Assembly (NCBI GenBank): GCA_947184155.2
Contig: CAMXCT020001454.1
Location: 50,001 to 114,000 of the forward strand
Reading direction: 5' to 3'
DNA: 64,000 nt
From: Cladocopium goreaui
Lineage: Eukaryota > Sar > Dinophyceae > Suessiales > Symbiodiniaceae
Position 1 is the first letter of the stretch. Each line of letters begins with the position of its first letter. A program made the position numbers and the translations under genes. Below the pieces are notes generated by a model. It was given only the letters and a program-made list of their open reading frames with translations. It had not been told where the DNA came from and searched no databases. Positions 55,335-64,000 of the stretch are shown here, piece by piece.

Positions 55335-58300
55335 GTGCTTGCCCAGGGTGTGCCGGAGGTGCTGGTAGCCAGGGTGAGGCAGGTCGTGGATCTTGTGCAG
55401 GTGGTGCGTGTCAAGGTTGTTGATCCGTTGCAAGTAGAGGACCCGTGGACTAACTGGACAGGTAACAGGAACACTGTGCAACCTGATCTTGTGAACCAAG
55501 GAGCTCAGAGTTTTCAGAACCAAGGAATGGTCTTTGCTCCCGGAGCTGGAGTTCCTGTGCCGCCTTCTTCAGGTAGCCACGGAAGTGGCAGTGGGGGAGG
55601 TAGTGTAGGGCCTCAGCCTGGAAGAGTTGTGCCACCTATGCCTGTGCATGGCTACGGTCCACCAGTAAATGGGGTGGGTGTTGTGAATCCGACATTGCAG
55701 GGCATGAATCAAAGGCCAGGAAATGTGAGAAATCTGATGGCCGGAAATGGTTTGCAGAATGTTCCGATGCAGTGTGGTAGTAACTTCGACCGAGTAACCC
55801 AGATTCAACAGCTGTTGCAGGGATTGAATGCTAGAGAGCTTCAACAAGTTTTTCAGAATACTCAAAGATTGGTTGATGGTAACCACCAGAGGTTTGTTCC
55901 CGATCGATTGGGGGATGTTCCACCTGAGTTTGGAGGGGGATTTATTCCTGATGCGACTGGTAATTTGCCTGGTTTGGGTACTAGTCAGGGCAGATCTGAG
56001 AATAGGGATGTTTTCTCAAGAAGTGAGAAGTGGTTGGGTCCTAGTCCCACTGTTGACTATTCAGCCTGGAAAACCCGCGAAGATGAGGTTTTGGGGTTTA
56101 CTTCCTATGTTCAGGAACTGGTAGCATGGGCTAGCCAGGGATCTGTCCAGTTTGGGCGAGAGATCGAACAGTCGACTCACTGGCCGACGAGTATTGCGTG
56201 GAGCACCTTGGGTGTTGACCAGCAGTCTAGGGCTGTGAGACTTAGTGCCATTTTGAAGGCAACTTTTGGAAGCCATGGTAGGATTGCAGTCATGATTCAA
56301 TCATTTCAGGAAGGGATTGACATTGTCCCGGGAGTCACTTTGGGTGATCCATATAGCAGTAGCAATCTGTACCTTGGAAATGGTTTCGAACTTCTTCGGC
56401 AGTTGTCCCACGAATTCAGTCTCCGTAGTAGAACTGAGGGTCTTTCATTGCGAGTGCAGTTGCTGAACAGGGTCTTTCAAGGACAAGATAGTTCAGATTT
56501 GATTCGCCAGATTGAGCTTGCATGTGCGAAGTACACACGAATGATTTCCACCTTGTTGGGTGACAGTGTTGGATTAGCGATTGGGGATTCTGACATGTTG
56601 ACCATGCTGGTTCGTTCGTTGCCTAACGATGTAAGAAACTACTGTTTGATGCATAGTGGTGGGGAATCGTATTCGAGTTATCGACTTGCTGCGCGTCGAT
56701 TTGAACAACAGCACAGGCTCTTCAAGGACTTGCATCTCCAATCTCGGAAGGTTGTTGCAGGCTTGAATCCTGCCACGTCGGTGGCTGAGGAAGAGGAAGG
56801 TGAAGAATCTGAGGGTTTGGGGGATCCTATTGTGAATGCTGCATTGGACAAGGACAAGCAGGGACCAAGATGCACGAAGTGCGGAAAACGTCATGACGTG
56901 TCTGCTTGTTCAACCAACATGGAGAAAGTCAAATGCTATAAATGTGGCAAGGCAGGTCATATATCGGTGAACTGTCGGGTGAAGACCGGCGACAAGGATG
57001 GTTCAAAGGGATCTTCAACTGAAAAAAGTGGTGGCACTAATGGTGCCCCGTCAGCATCTAAGAAAGGTGTCAAAGGTTCAGGCAAAGGTACGGGAAAATC
57101 GGGTGGGAAGAAGGGCAAAATGTTTGCGATGGTCGATGATAGTGGCACTTGGTGGTACTCTGAAGGTTGGTACGATGATCAACCTGTTGCGGAAGAGGCG
57201 AGTGCGGAACTGGATGGCCAGCAAAAGCAAGATGTGCTTGTCTTGAGTGCCTTGGTTTCCTGTCCCGATGTGCCATGTTTGCCTTGTGAACCTTGCGTGT
57301 TTGACATGAGCTTGGAAGATGATGATGGTTTGTACGTTGAAGATCATTCTGAGGAGTTTGACCTGTGCTTGAACAGTGATTTGACTTGTTGTTGTCTGAA
57401 TTCCAACTTTCATGACATGCATGATTTCGGTGACATGTGGCTTGATCGTGATGATCTGGATGCAGGAAACTTGGAAGCCTGCTGTTGTGACTTGAAACCT
57501 TTTGTGCATGTTGGAATTGATTCTGGTTTTGAACTTGACCCTATTGATGAGAAAAATGAGCCCAATACGCACGGCACACATGATGTGCTGACAGCACGAG
57601 AGTCGATGACTGAGTGTTTCGAGACTGAAGGGCACGTGGTGTCAAAACCATGTGAGATGATGCTGAATGGTATCGGTCCGGGTGAGTCTTTTTGGCTTCT
57701 GGATAGTGGTGCTAGCATGTCAGTTGTTAGCCGAGACGTTTTGAAACAGTTTCAACACTCCGAAATCCAAAACAATGTAGGGCCGTTGCAAGCTGCTAAT
57801 GGAACTTCAGTTGATTTGGAAGGTAGTTGTAAATTGCTGTTGCAGATTGAGGTTTTTGACAGAGACGGAAACGTGAAACCAGCTGTCATTCCTTTGGATG
57901 TCATGGTAGGGAAAACGACACACCCAATTATCTCTGTTTGCAAGTTGACTCAGCAGGGTTGGGACGTGACGTTTGACAAGGACCATGTTCGGATGTTTCA
58001 CAAGAAATCTCAACACGAAGTTAGTGACTTGTCGTTTTGGCATGACACACCATGGGTTCGTGTTGTTCCATATGAAGGGAATGATGTAGCCCTCAATGTA
58101 TCTCCGGTGGTTGCGGATAGTTTTCCAAAGGGGGACACAGTTTGTGCCTTGAGCGCAGACCAGATGGTGCAACACAGACTCAGAGGACATTGTCCCTATG
58201 AGCCGACCTGCGAGGTTTGTCAGAGTTGCCGTGGAGTAACTAAGCATTCCCGAAAGAAAACCCCAAAAGGAACTGAATTTGAAATTCATGCTGATTTTGG

Positions 58301-61300
58301 TTTTCTCAACAGGGATTTTGAATGGGTACCTGAATCCGAAGACAGTGAAAGGGGGAATGTGAAGTTTCTTGTTATCCGGGAATCCTATACTTCAAGCATT
58401 GGTTGTGTTCTTATGACTGGTGATCGACAGAGGGATAACCGCCAACTTCAGAAGTGGTTGTTTGAAATGGGTTTATTGGGTAGCAAGGACCAACATTCTC
58501 TGAGAGTTATCACGGATGCTGAATCTTCTGTTGGGAATTTCATTGCATCAGCAGGGTTGCCAATGGGTGTTGTGGTTGAACGGGCACCTCCACAGGGTCA
58601 CCAAGCCAATGGGACTGCAGAGAGAACTATTCGGGAAATCAAAGAGAGTTTGAAGACGTTGCAGTTGGATTTTCAGAGAATGGGATACACCCTGGTTTTC
58701 AGTTCTCCTGTTTTGCAATGCTGTATGAACTATATTTGTTTTTCCCACAACAATTTCACGACTGTTCAGCAGTCCAGCCGAACGCCGAGAGACTTGGTGA
58801 TTGGAGACAGAGCCAGGAACCATGTTTTTGCACTGTTTGGTTGTAAGGTTCTGGCAGAGCTTCCTGAATCAATCATGTCAAAGAATCCTAACCTGCCAAG
58901 ATTTGTCGAAGGGGTTTACTTGCATCCTGAGTTTTCGTCAATGGGAGTTTGGGTTTCTGCGAGAATCCGTATTGGTTCAGAGATGGTTTATCAACGTTTT
59001 GTAGCCAAGTCAATCAAACTTTGCATGCCTGTTGAGATTCTTGATGGTCATGGTTTGTTTGTGAGACTGGTTGATGAGCGTAGTGGTTTACCAGAGGCTC
59101 CAAGGTCTTCCCAAGAGGTTTCTGTTCCTTTGCCTTCGGACTTGAAATGTCCTTCAACAGGACCGCCAGTGAAATGGCTTGATGAACATGGGGTTTCTTT
59201 GAAATGTTCTGCATGTAAGGAAATAGAAATTAGAGGGACCCGTGGGAATAAGAATCACTCTAGGGAATGTATGGAGCGGTATGAGAAATGGATCCGTTCT
59301 GAGCTTGAACAGGGACAAGGCTCTGGGCCTTCAGAAAGCAAACCAACCGTTTTGCAGGAGGTGAAACGGGAAGGTTCGAACAGGGAGGTTTCTGACCTTG
59401 ATGGTCTTGGGAGTGTTCCTGTGCGTAGACAAGATGCCTTGGATTCTTTCGAGGAACTCGATCCTTTGTCGTTTGGTCCACAAGATGATGGATTGACTGG
59501 TGAAACCGCGAAAGTGAAAATTGAACCAACGATTGAGTCCCAGGAGCCGGTAGATGTGAACCTTGGGAATGGGGAAGGGGACACCTCCCAGGTTGGGAGT
59601 TCTTCTCAATCTGGTGATGTTTCTCGACCTGATCCTCTTGGTAGTCACCCTAAGGCATCTGGTGGAGTCAAGCGAAAATGGTCGGAAGAGGATCTCTTGA
59701 TTGAGAGAAGAGGTTTGAAGCGGGAACCTGATGTGGAACTTGCGGACTTGGATCGGGAGGTCAGGGATGACAACAAGCGTATTGACGTGAAACCTGATGT
59801 TGCTGGACTTGTTTCTGGCCTGACATGTGATTCTTCGTTGTCTGAGACTCCCGTCAACGACTTGCATGAAGTGTATGCTTTGGCATTTCTCACAACTGAC
59901 TCGGATGACCTCATTTGTCACTTGCCTCTTGCGTCGTTGAAGTTTGACAAGAATGCCTCCAGTTCTGTTGTTTCGTTTGGTGACAAGCGTATTCGGATCT
60001 GGTGTCCTAGTGGCTCCATTGATGATTCAACATTGGAGGAGTTGCCTGGTGACTTGACGCTTGAAGGCATGAAGACTGAAATTGGCAATTTGGATAGCAT
60101 GCAGTGCGGTGACTTGTTGACTGAGTCTGAATTAGGTGACTTGAGAAAGCAATGCAGGGTAATCCCATCTCGGTGGGTGACTACGCGAAAGAACGCGTCT
60201 TTGGTCCGTGCGCGGATAGTCTTGAAAGACATTGCAAAGGGTGCTGAATCAGCCCGGTCCCTTGGAATATCGTCACCTACTCCCTCAGCTGAGGCATTGT
60301 TTGCCATGCTGTGCTTTGCAGGTGAAAGAGATTGGCTTGTTGGAGCAGCTGACATTTCGGCGGCCTTTATGGCCACGCCGCTGCGTACCCGGAAGGTGGT
60401 CGCCAAGTTGCCTGCAAGCATCACTTCCATAAGTGGTGAGGCGCTGTACCTGTGGCTGAGTAAAGCCCTGAATGGACTGAGGAGTGCCAGCCAGGAGTGG
60501 AATGTGTACTTGTCGTCGATTGTTGATAAGTGCAGGTTACGCTCTTGTGGTCTAGAACCTTGCTTGTACAGCGGTTTGTTGCCTTCCAGTGAACCATGCA
60601 TGATTCTGTCATATGTTGACGACTTGATTTGTGTTGGGCCATCGGTTGATGCAATTGACTTTGTCTTTGATACCGTTGGGAAAAGTGTGAGGTTGAAAAG
60701 AACTGGTTTGATACATGATCATTCGAAAGGGGGACAGTTGAGGTTTCTGGGTAGGCTTATCACTAGGAGGCATGGTGAAAGGTCTTTACTGATTTCTCTA
60801 CCATCCAACTACCTGGATGATACGTTTGCCAGTTACCAAATCAAAACAAATGCCAAAGGCCCACCTGACGTGACTCCGGTCATGGACAAAGAGAATGGGG
60901 AGGAGCTGAGTTGTGATGCCTATGCACGCTTCAGAGCAGCTCTAGGTAAAGTGTCTTGGATGGCGCAGACCCGTGGTGACCTGCGTGCATGGATTGGGAT
61001 ACTTGCAACTCAACAAGCACGCCCAACTCAACACACGGAACATGCCATGCGTATGTTGTTGAGGTACCTTCGAGGTGACATGAATGTTGCAGTTAGGTTT
61101 CCAAGTGATTCAAAGCTGTTGGAGTCAGATGTTTTTCAAGGACCACATATTGTTGCATTTTCGGATGCTTCCCATGCACCATTGAAGACGACTGGACGGA
61201 GAGGAATTTCCGGAGGAGTCCTAACATTCCGAGGATGCACATTGAAGACATTGTCGAGGCATCAGGCTCTGGTTTCATTGAGCTCCATGGAGAGCGAGCT

Positions 61301-61559
61301 GTATGCGTTGCAGAGTGTGAGCCAAGAGATGGTTTCTTTGGGAAAAATGCTTGGGAGAATCCTGATGTCCTTCAAGGAGCTTGACTCGAGTGAGATTCCA
61401 GGTGTGTTGCGGACCGACTCTGAGTCGTCGATCAAACTGTTGAAAGGTTTGGACCTAGCTCGGAAATCTCGACACCTTGAGATTCGAATTGAGTGGCTTC
61501 GAGAGAGGGTGGATCTTGGTAAGCTTAAAATCCACTATGAGAAGGGATCTAGTATCTAG
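55335..61559 (+). CDS. Copia gag-pol polyprotein
   Basis: A 2,074-codon frame. The first ATG in this frame is 55527; an ATG at 55223 starts a Gly/Ala/Gln-rich frame that stops at 55423, so a one-base shift may have cut the gag N-terminus. In residues counted from 55335: gag with a zinc knuckle CYKCGKAGHISVNC at about 534-547, protease WLLDSGAS (Asp 790), integrase zinc-binding HRLRGHC...CEVCQSC, integrase Asp 987, Asp 1061 and Glu 1096 (D35E spacing), RT with SYVDDLI at about 1760, and RNase H starting AFSDAS (Asp 1944). All catalytic residues are present. The frame ends early at 61557-61559 because a 7-bp ATCTAGT is duplicated (61547-61560), which separates the last RNase H residues and the tail domain. 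Gag to RNase H is otherwise intact. Confidence 0.92.
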   Translation: MLAQGVPEVLVARVRQVVDLVQVVRVKVVDPLQVEDPWTNWTGNRNTVQPDLVNQGAQSFQNQGMVFAPGAGVPVPPSSGSHGSGSGGGSVGPQPGRVVPPMPVHGYGPPVNGVGVVNPTLQGMNQRPGNVRNLMAGNGLQNVPMQCGSNFDRVTQIQQLLQGLNARELQQVFQNTQRLVDGNHQRFVPDRLGDVPPEFGGGFIPDATGNLPGLGTSQGRSENRDVFSRSEKWLGPSPTVDYSAWKTREDEVLGFTSYVQELVAWASQGSVQFGREIEQSTHWPTSIAWSTLGVDQQSRAVRLSAILKATFGSHGRIAVMIQSFQEGIDIVPGVTLGDPYSSSNLYLGNGFELLRQLSHEFSLRSRTEGLSLRVQLLNRVFQGQDSSDLIRQIELACAKYTRMISTLLGDSVGLAIGDSDMLTMLVRSLPNDVRNYCLMHSGGESYSSYRLAARRFEQQHRLFKDLHLQSRKVVAGLNPATSVAEEEEGEESEGLGDPIVNAALDKDKQGPRCTKCGKRHDVSACSTNMEKVKCYKCGKAGHISVNCRVKTGDKDGSKGSSTEKSGGTNGAPSASKKGVKGSGKGTGKSGGKKGKMFAMVDDSGTWWYSEGWYDDQPVAEEASAELDGQQKQDVLVLSALVSCPDVPCLPCEPCVFDMSLEDDDGLYVEDHSEEFDLCLNSDLTCCCLNSNFHDMHDFGDMWLDRDDLDAGNLEACCCDLKPFVHVGIDSGFELDPIDEKNEPNTHGTHDVLTARESMTECFETEGHVVSKPCEMMLNGIGPGESFWLLDSGASMSVVSRDVLKQFQHSEIQNNVGPLQAANGTSVDLEGSCKLLLQIEVFDRDGNVKPAVIPLDVMVGKTTHPIISVCKLTQQGWDVTFDKDHVRMFHKKSQHEVSDLSFWHDTPWVRVVPYEGNDVALNVSPVVADSFPKGDTVCALSADQMVQHRLRGHCPYEPTCEVCQSCRGVTKHSRKKTPKGTEFEIHADFGFLNRDFEWVPESEDSERGNVKFLVIRESYTSSIGCVLMTGDRQRDNRQLQKWLFEMGLLGSKDQHSLRVITDAESSVGNFIASAGLPMGVVVERAPPQGHQANGTAERTIREIKESLKTLQLDFQRMGYTLVFSSPVLQCCMNYICFSHNNFTTVQQSSRTPRDLVIGDRARNHVFALFGCKVLAELPESIMSKNPNLPRFVEGVYLHPEFSSMGVWVSARIRIGSEMVYQRFVAKSIKLCMPVEILDGHGLFVRLVDERSGLPEAPRSSQEVSVPLPSDLKCPSTGPPVKWLDEHGVSLKCSACKEIEIRGTRGNKNHSRECMERYEKWIRSELEQGQGSGPSESKPTVLQEVKREGSNREVSDLDGLGSVPVRRQDALDSFEELDPLSFGPQDDGLTGETAKVKIEPTIESQEPVDVNLGNGEGDTSQVGSSSQSGDVSRPDPLGSHPKASGGVKRKWSEEDLLIERRGLKREPDVELADLDREVRDDNKRIDVKPDVAGLVSGLTCDSSLSETPVNDLHEVYALAFLTTDSDDLICHLPLASLKFDKNASSSVVSFGDKRIRIWCPSGSIDDSTLEELPGDLTLEGMKTEIGNLDSMQCGDLLTESELGDLRKQCRVIPSRWVTTRKNASLVRARIVLKDIAKGAESARSLGISSPTPSAEALFAMLCFAGERDWLVGAADISAAFMATPLRTRKVVAKLPASITSISGEALYLWLSKALNGLRSASQEWNVYLSSIVDKCRLRSCGLEPCLYSGLLPSSEPCMILSYVDDLICVGPSVDAIDFVFDTVGKSVRLKRTGLIHDHSKGGQLRFLGRLITRRHGERSLLISLPSNYLDDTFASYQIKTNAKGPPDVTPVMDKENGEELSCDAYARFRAALGKVSWMAQTRGDLRAWIGILATQQARPTQHTEHAMRMLLRYLRGDMNVAVRFPSDSKLLESDVFQGPHIVAFSDASHAPLKTTGRRGISGGVLTFRGCTLKTLSRHQALVSLSSMESELYALQSVSQEMVSLGKMLGRILMSFKELDSSEIPGVLRTDSESSIKLLKGLDLARKSRHLEIRIEWLRERVDLGKLKIHYEKGSSI

Positions 61560-61560
61560 T

Positions 61561-62298
61561 AATCCAGCTGACGCTTTGACAAAATGCCTGGGGAGTTCAA
61601 TCTTTGGGATTCATAGAGCGGCAATGGGTTTCGAGGTCCTGGACGCTCCTCTGGGAGCCATCATGGCCATTTCGAGTGGTTATGTGTTCATTGAGGTTTG
61701 TTGCAAACCGGATTCAAGCATCTCCAAGGTAGCTAGAAGATTTGGATTCTTGTACATTGGTGTTGTTGAGAACATGGAGAAGAAAGCTGTTTTTGACCGT
61801 GTGTTGGAAACTGTGAAAGATCTGGGTAATTCAAAAGTTTTTGTCCATGTTTCGTCACCATGTTCATCTGGGTCCCCATTGCGAAACTTTAGAGGAGACA
61901 ACACAGCTACTGAAGCGGATGTGGTTTGGTTTGATGTTATTCCTCATGTTTCCAAGTACATGAAGTTGGGAAAGTTTTCATCTTTTGAGTTGCCATGGAG
62001 GAATGCAATTTGGACACATGCCATGACCACGAAGATCCTAGCTCAGGCTAATCACAAACATGTTGCGGCTGTGCACTTGTGTTCGACAGGTTCAATGACT
62101 AAGGACGGAGAACCAGTTGGAAAGGTGTTGAAGTTCACCAGTAACAGCAAGTTGATGGTTGGTCGATTGGCCAAGGACTTTGGACAGTGTCACTGCACTC
62201 AGAAACATGCTGGTTTGACTGATGTGGATTGGGCAGAAACTGCTTTCTACAATGAGAATCTAGCTGTTTCGATTGTTCGTGGTGCTTTGGACGCATGA
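61561..62298 (+). pseudogene. Methyltransferase-like tail of copia pol, put out of frame
   Basis: Continues the pol sequence after the 7-bp duplication: SNPADALTKCLG is the normal copia RNase H end, then a domain with YVFIEVCCKPDSSISKVA (motif I-like), GVVENMEKKAVFDR, VFVHVSSPCSSGSPLRNF (motif IV-like SPC at 61855-61863) and FSSFELPWRNAIW (possible motif VI). It ends CTQKHAGLTDVDWAET and a stop at 62296-62298. Most copia elements end at RNase H, so about 220 codons are extra. It has no start of its own. Similarity to C5 methyltransferases is weaker than for the other copies, and a different SAM-dependent or non-enzymatic role is possible. Confidence 0.58.
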
Positions 62299-62779
62299 AG
62301 AAATGATGGATAGTTTTTGTTGTTGCTGTCGTGAATTGAAGAAGACAGGTTTCTTGATTCGTTTTTGGTTTTCGAACTTGAGCCGACGAAATAAATAAAG
62401 TTTGATCTAAAACGATCGTGCACTGAAACTTCGAAACTGATCTCAATGCGAAGCATGGGACATGTTTGGACTTGATGCAAACTGTTTCGAACTTGTCTGA
62501 AACAGACTGGACTTGACATGCGTTGCAGTTTAAAAGGTCTAAGATCTTTGACTGGAACAGGTATAGTTTGAGGTGTGTGTATCTGGTATGTGGGCGGGCC
62601 TTGAAGGTCTGTGTGGGTGCCAGGTAGGCAGGTCTCGTTCTTTCTTGCGTTTCACTGACCTTGCTCTGGTAGCTACTGTGGAGATCTGTTTGGATTCTTG
62701 GCTTAGGCTTTGTGTTGTTTCGGATTCTGAGTAGCGCCGAAGTAAGATTTACTTTTTACTCTCCTCACTTGCTGAAGCC

Positions 62780-63301
62780 ATGGCTGTGTCTAAGAATGCA
62801 GCTGGATATAGTGGTTTGACAGAGGCTGAGCAGAAACAATTGAAAGAATTGTTGAACAAGGCTCAGCAGACTCCGAATGTATCTGGTGGATCAGCAATGA
62901 CTGATGCTTCCAAGCGTTTGAGAGGAGAGAGTGATTCAGAGTTTGAAGCGGTTGGGTCTCCAACTACGCCAAGCGAACTTTTCCGAAGTGAAGATCGCAA
63001 GGAGGTTCCATTGCCAAAGAATTGCAATCTGAAGGATTGGTCTCACACAGTGTGTCAGCTTCCGAAAGTCAGTGGCGAGCCGAAGTGGAACGGACAGACT
63101 TATTCCGAGCTGCTTAGGATGGCTATTGATGGTGACAAAGAGCTGAACAAGTATCTGGGATTCATTTACAAGAAGTATCATGGATCTTATGATGGAACTC
63201 ACAAGACTCAGGCCGTGGATTTGGCTGGCTTTCTTCTCTATATGGAGTTTGATCCTGAGAGAGAGGCATCTGGTTCATGGAAGAGAGTGATCAAGCCGTG
63301 A
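62780..63301 (+). CDS. Extra ORF of copia element, unknown function
   Basis: 173 codons from GCCATGG, a good eukaryotic start context, to TGA at 63299. An N-terminal helix-rich stretch (LTEAEQKQLKELLNKAQQ) is followed by a Ser/Asp-rich linker and a compact region with LPKNCNLKDWSHTVCQLPKV, WNGQTYSELLRMAIDG, NKYLGFIYKKYHGSYDG and VDLAGFLLYMEFDPE. There is no signal peptide or membrane segment, so it is not envelope-like. It lies 480 bp past the tail domain and 290 bp before the 3' LTR, where it would need a spliced or internal message. It is intact, suggesting it matters to the element. Confidence 0.72.
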   Translation: MAVSKNAAGYSGLTEAEQKQLKELLNKAQQTPNVSGGSAMTDASKRLRGESDSEFEAVGSPTTPSELFRSEDRKEVPLPKNCNLKDWSHTVCQLPKVSGEPKWNGQTYSELLRMAIDGDKELNKYLGFIYKKYHGSYDGTHKTQAVDLAGFLLYMEFDPEREASGSWKRVIKP

Positions 63302-63584
63302 TCTCAACGTGACTTCGGTCATCGATGCATGAGCTTTGAGATTCTGAATGTCTCCAACGAGACCTGATTTTGAGAGGTTTACGTATCGAAGCAAAGGTAT
63401 CTGGCTTAGGTTGCAATTTCTGTTAGACACATGGTGTCGCTTTGGGTTATTGCATTCCAGCTGGAAGAGAATGGGATCATTGTGGCTCCGGCCAACAGCC
63501 TTTGATACAGGAGACTTCCTTTCTGTTAGACACTGAAGACTTTTCGAGTGGGATGTGTCGTTTTGGGTTTGGAAGCAGCACGCC

Positions 63585-63593
63585 GAAAGGGGG
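63585..63593 (+). promoter_or_regulatory. Polypurine tract
   Basis: GAAAGGGGG immediately before the 3' LTR TG, the expected primer for plus-strand DNA synthesis. Confidence 0.88.
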
Positions 63594-64000
63594 TGTGAAT
63601 ATATGGTATTGGACCGTCGTGCTTCTTCACGATGTACGCTGGGATTAGACCGTTGTGCACCTCTATTTGGTACAATAGTTCATTGGATGATGCTTCTATG
63701 ATACTGCATTTGACTTCGGTATTCATTGAGATTCTGCACTTTTGATGAGCTGAGAATGTTCTAGAATGGACGGTATTTCATTGGATGCGATTTCGGTGAC
63801 ATTGCGTTTTGACCTCTGTATTTGCTGGAATTTGCGTTTCAATGAGACGAGAGTGTTTTTCGAGCTTTAGGGATTTAGCCGATTTGATCACAGTTTGTTT
63901 GGAACGGTTTTGGAAACATTTGAACATTTTCGGAAACGTTCGGAACAGTTGAGAAGTATTTCAAACATTTTTGGACCGTTTGGAAATGATTTGACATCAC
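63594..64000 (+). repeat. 3' LTR of copia element, truncated by window end
   Basis: The first 407 bases match the 5' LTR with one substitution and one single-base indel. The rest lies outside the window. Confidence 0.95.

Larger units (their letters stand above)
54317..64000 (+). mobile_element. Ty1/copia LTR retrotransposon, young, 3' end outside window
   Basis: 5' LTR 54317-55175, primer site from 55176, gag-pol, methyltransferase-like tail, extra ORF, polypurine tract 63585-63593 and 3' LTR from 63594 to beyond 64000. The 407 bases of the 3' LTR in view differ from the 5' LTR by one substitution (C/T) and one single-base T indel, so insertion is recent. The integrase-before-RT order is diagnostic of Ty1/copia. 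Each LTR begins TG, and the 5' LTR ends CA. Confidence 0.93.

Overview
The window is nuclear DNA from a dinoflagellate, most likely of the Symbiodinium/Cladocopium type. Four independent signs support this. (1) Exons on the minus strand at 12.3-14.8 kb join in frame only through GC, GA and GT donors with AG|G acceptors, the splice pattern known from dinoflagellates. (2) The terminal repeats of one retroelement carry a relic of the dinoflagellate spliced leader (CCATTTTGGCTCAAG). (3) There are tyrosine-recombinase (DIRS/PAT-type) and Ty1/copia retrotransposons, tRNA-derived SINEs and long microsatellites, with few genes between them. (4) There are no bacterial-style operons, ribosome-binding sites or CRISPR arrays. 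A 100-N run at 20819-20918 is an assembly gap.

Layout: 1.9-9.5 kb holds a near-intact tyrosine-recombinase (YR) retrotransposon on the minus strand. It has split direct repeats (A1-ORFs-B1-A2-B2) and sits inside a TA-rich microsatellite. 10.3-14.8 kb holds a multi-exon host gene on the minus strand that resembles an inositol polyphosphate kinase. 17.5-20.1 kb holds a decayed RT/RNase H/methyltransferase-like retroelement, followed by a 1.3-kb GATA satellite containing the gap. 23.9-27.4 kb holds a decayed tyrosine recombinase and a decayed copia pol with an acidic downstream ORF. 29.1-30.4 kb has possible host exons. 31.2-38.2 kb is a frameshifted superfamily-1 helicase gene on the plus strand, interrupted by an AT-rich GC-AG intron. 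39.2-46.9 kb is a second split-direct-repeat YR retrotransposon on the minus strand, heavily broken. 47-50.8 kb has a T-poor stretch and two SINEs with perfect target-site duplications. 51.3-53.6 kb has a foldback element with 52-bp tandem repeats and a second large hairpin. 54.3-64.0 kb is a young copia element on the plus strand. It has an 859-bp 5' LTR, tRNA primer site, gag-pol, a methyltransferase-like tail, an extra ORF, a polypurine tract and a 3' LTR that runs off the window.

The most striking pattern is that four separate retroelements carry a domain resembling a cytosine-C5 methyltransferase (glycine-rich motif I, PPC or SPC motif IV, E-N/Q-P-like motif VI), each at a different place in the polyprotein. 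In the first YR element it is nested inside the RNase H domain. In the 17.5-20.1 kb element it lies before RT. In the second YR element it lies between a CCCH-finger gag and RT. In the copia element it follows RNase H. This suggests repeated capture of such domains by retroelements in a genome where DNA methylation probably matters for transposon control. All functional assignments come from reading motifs by eye; no database search was run.
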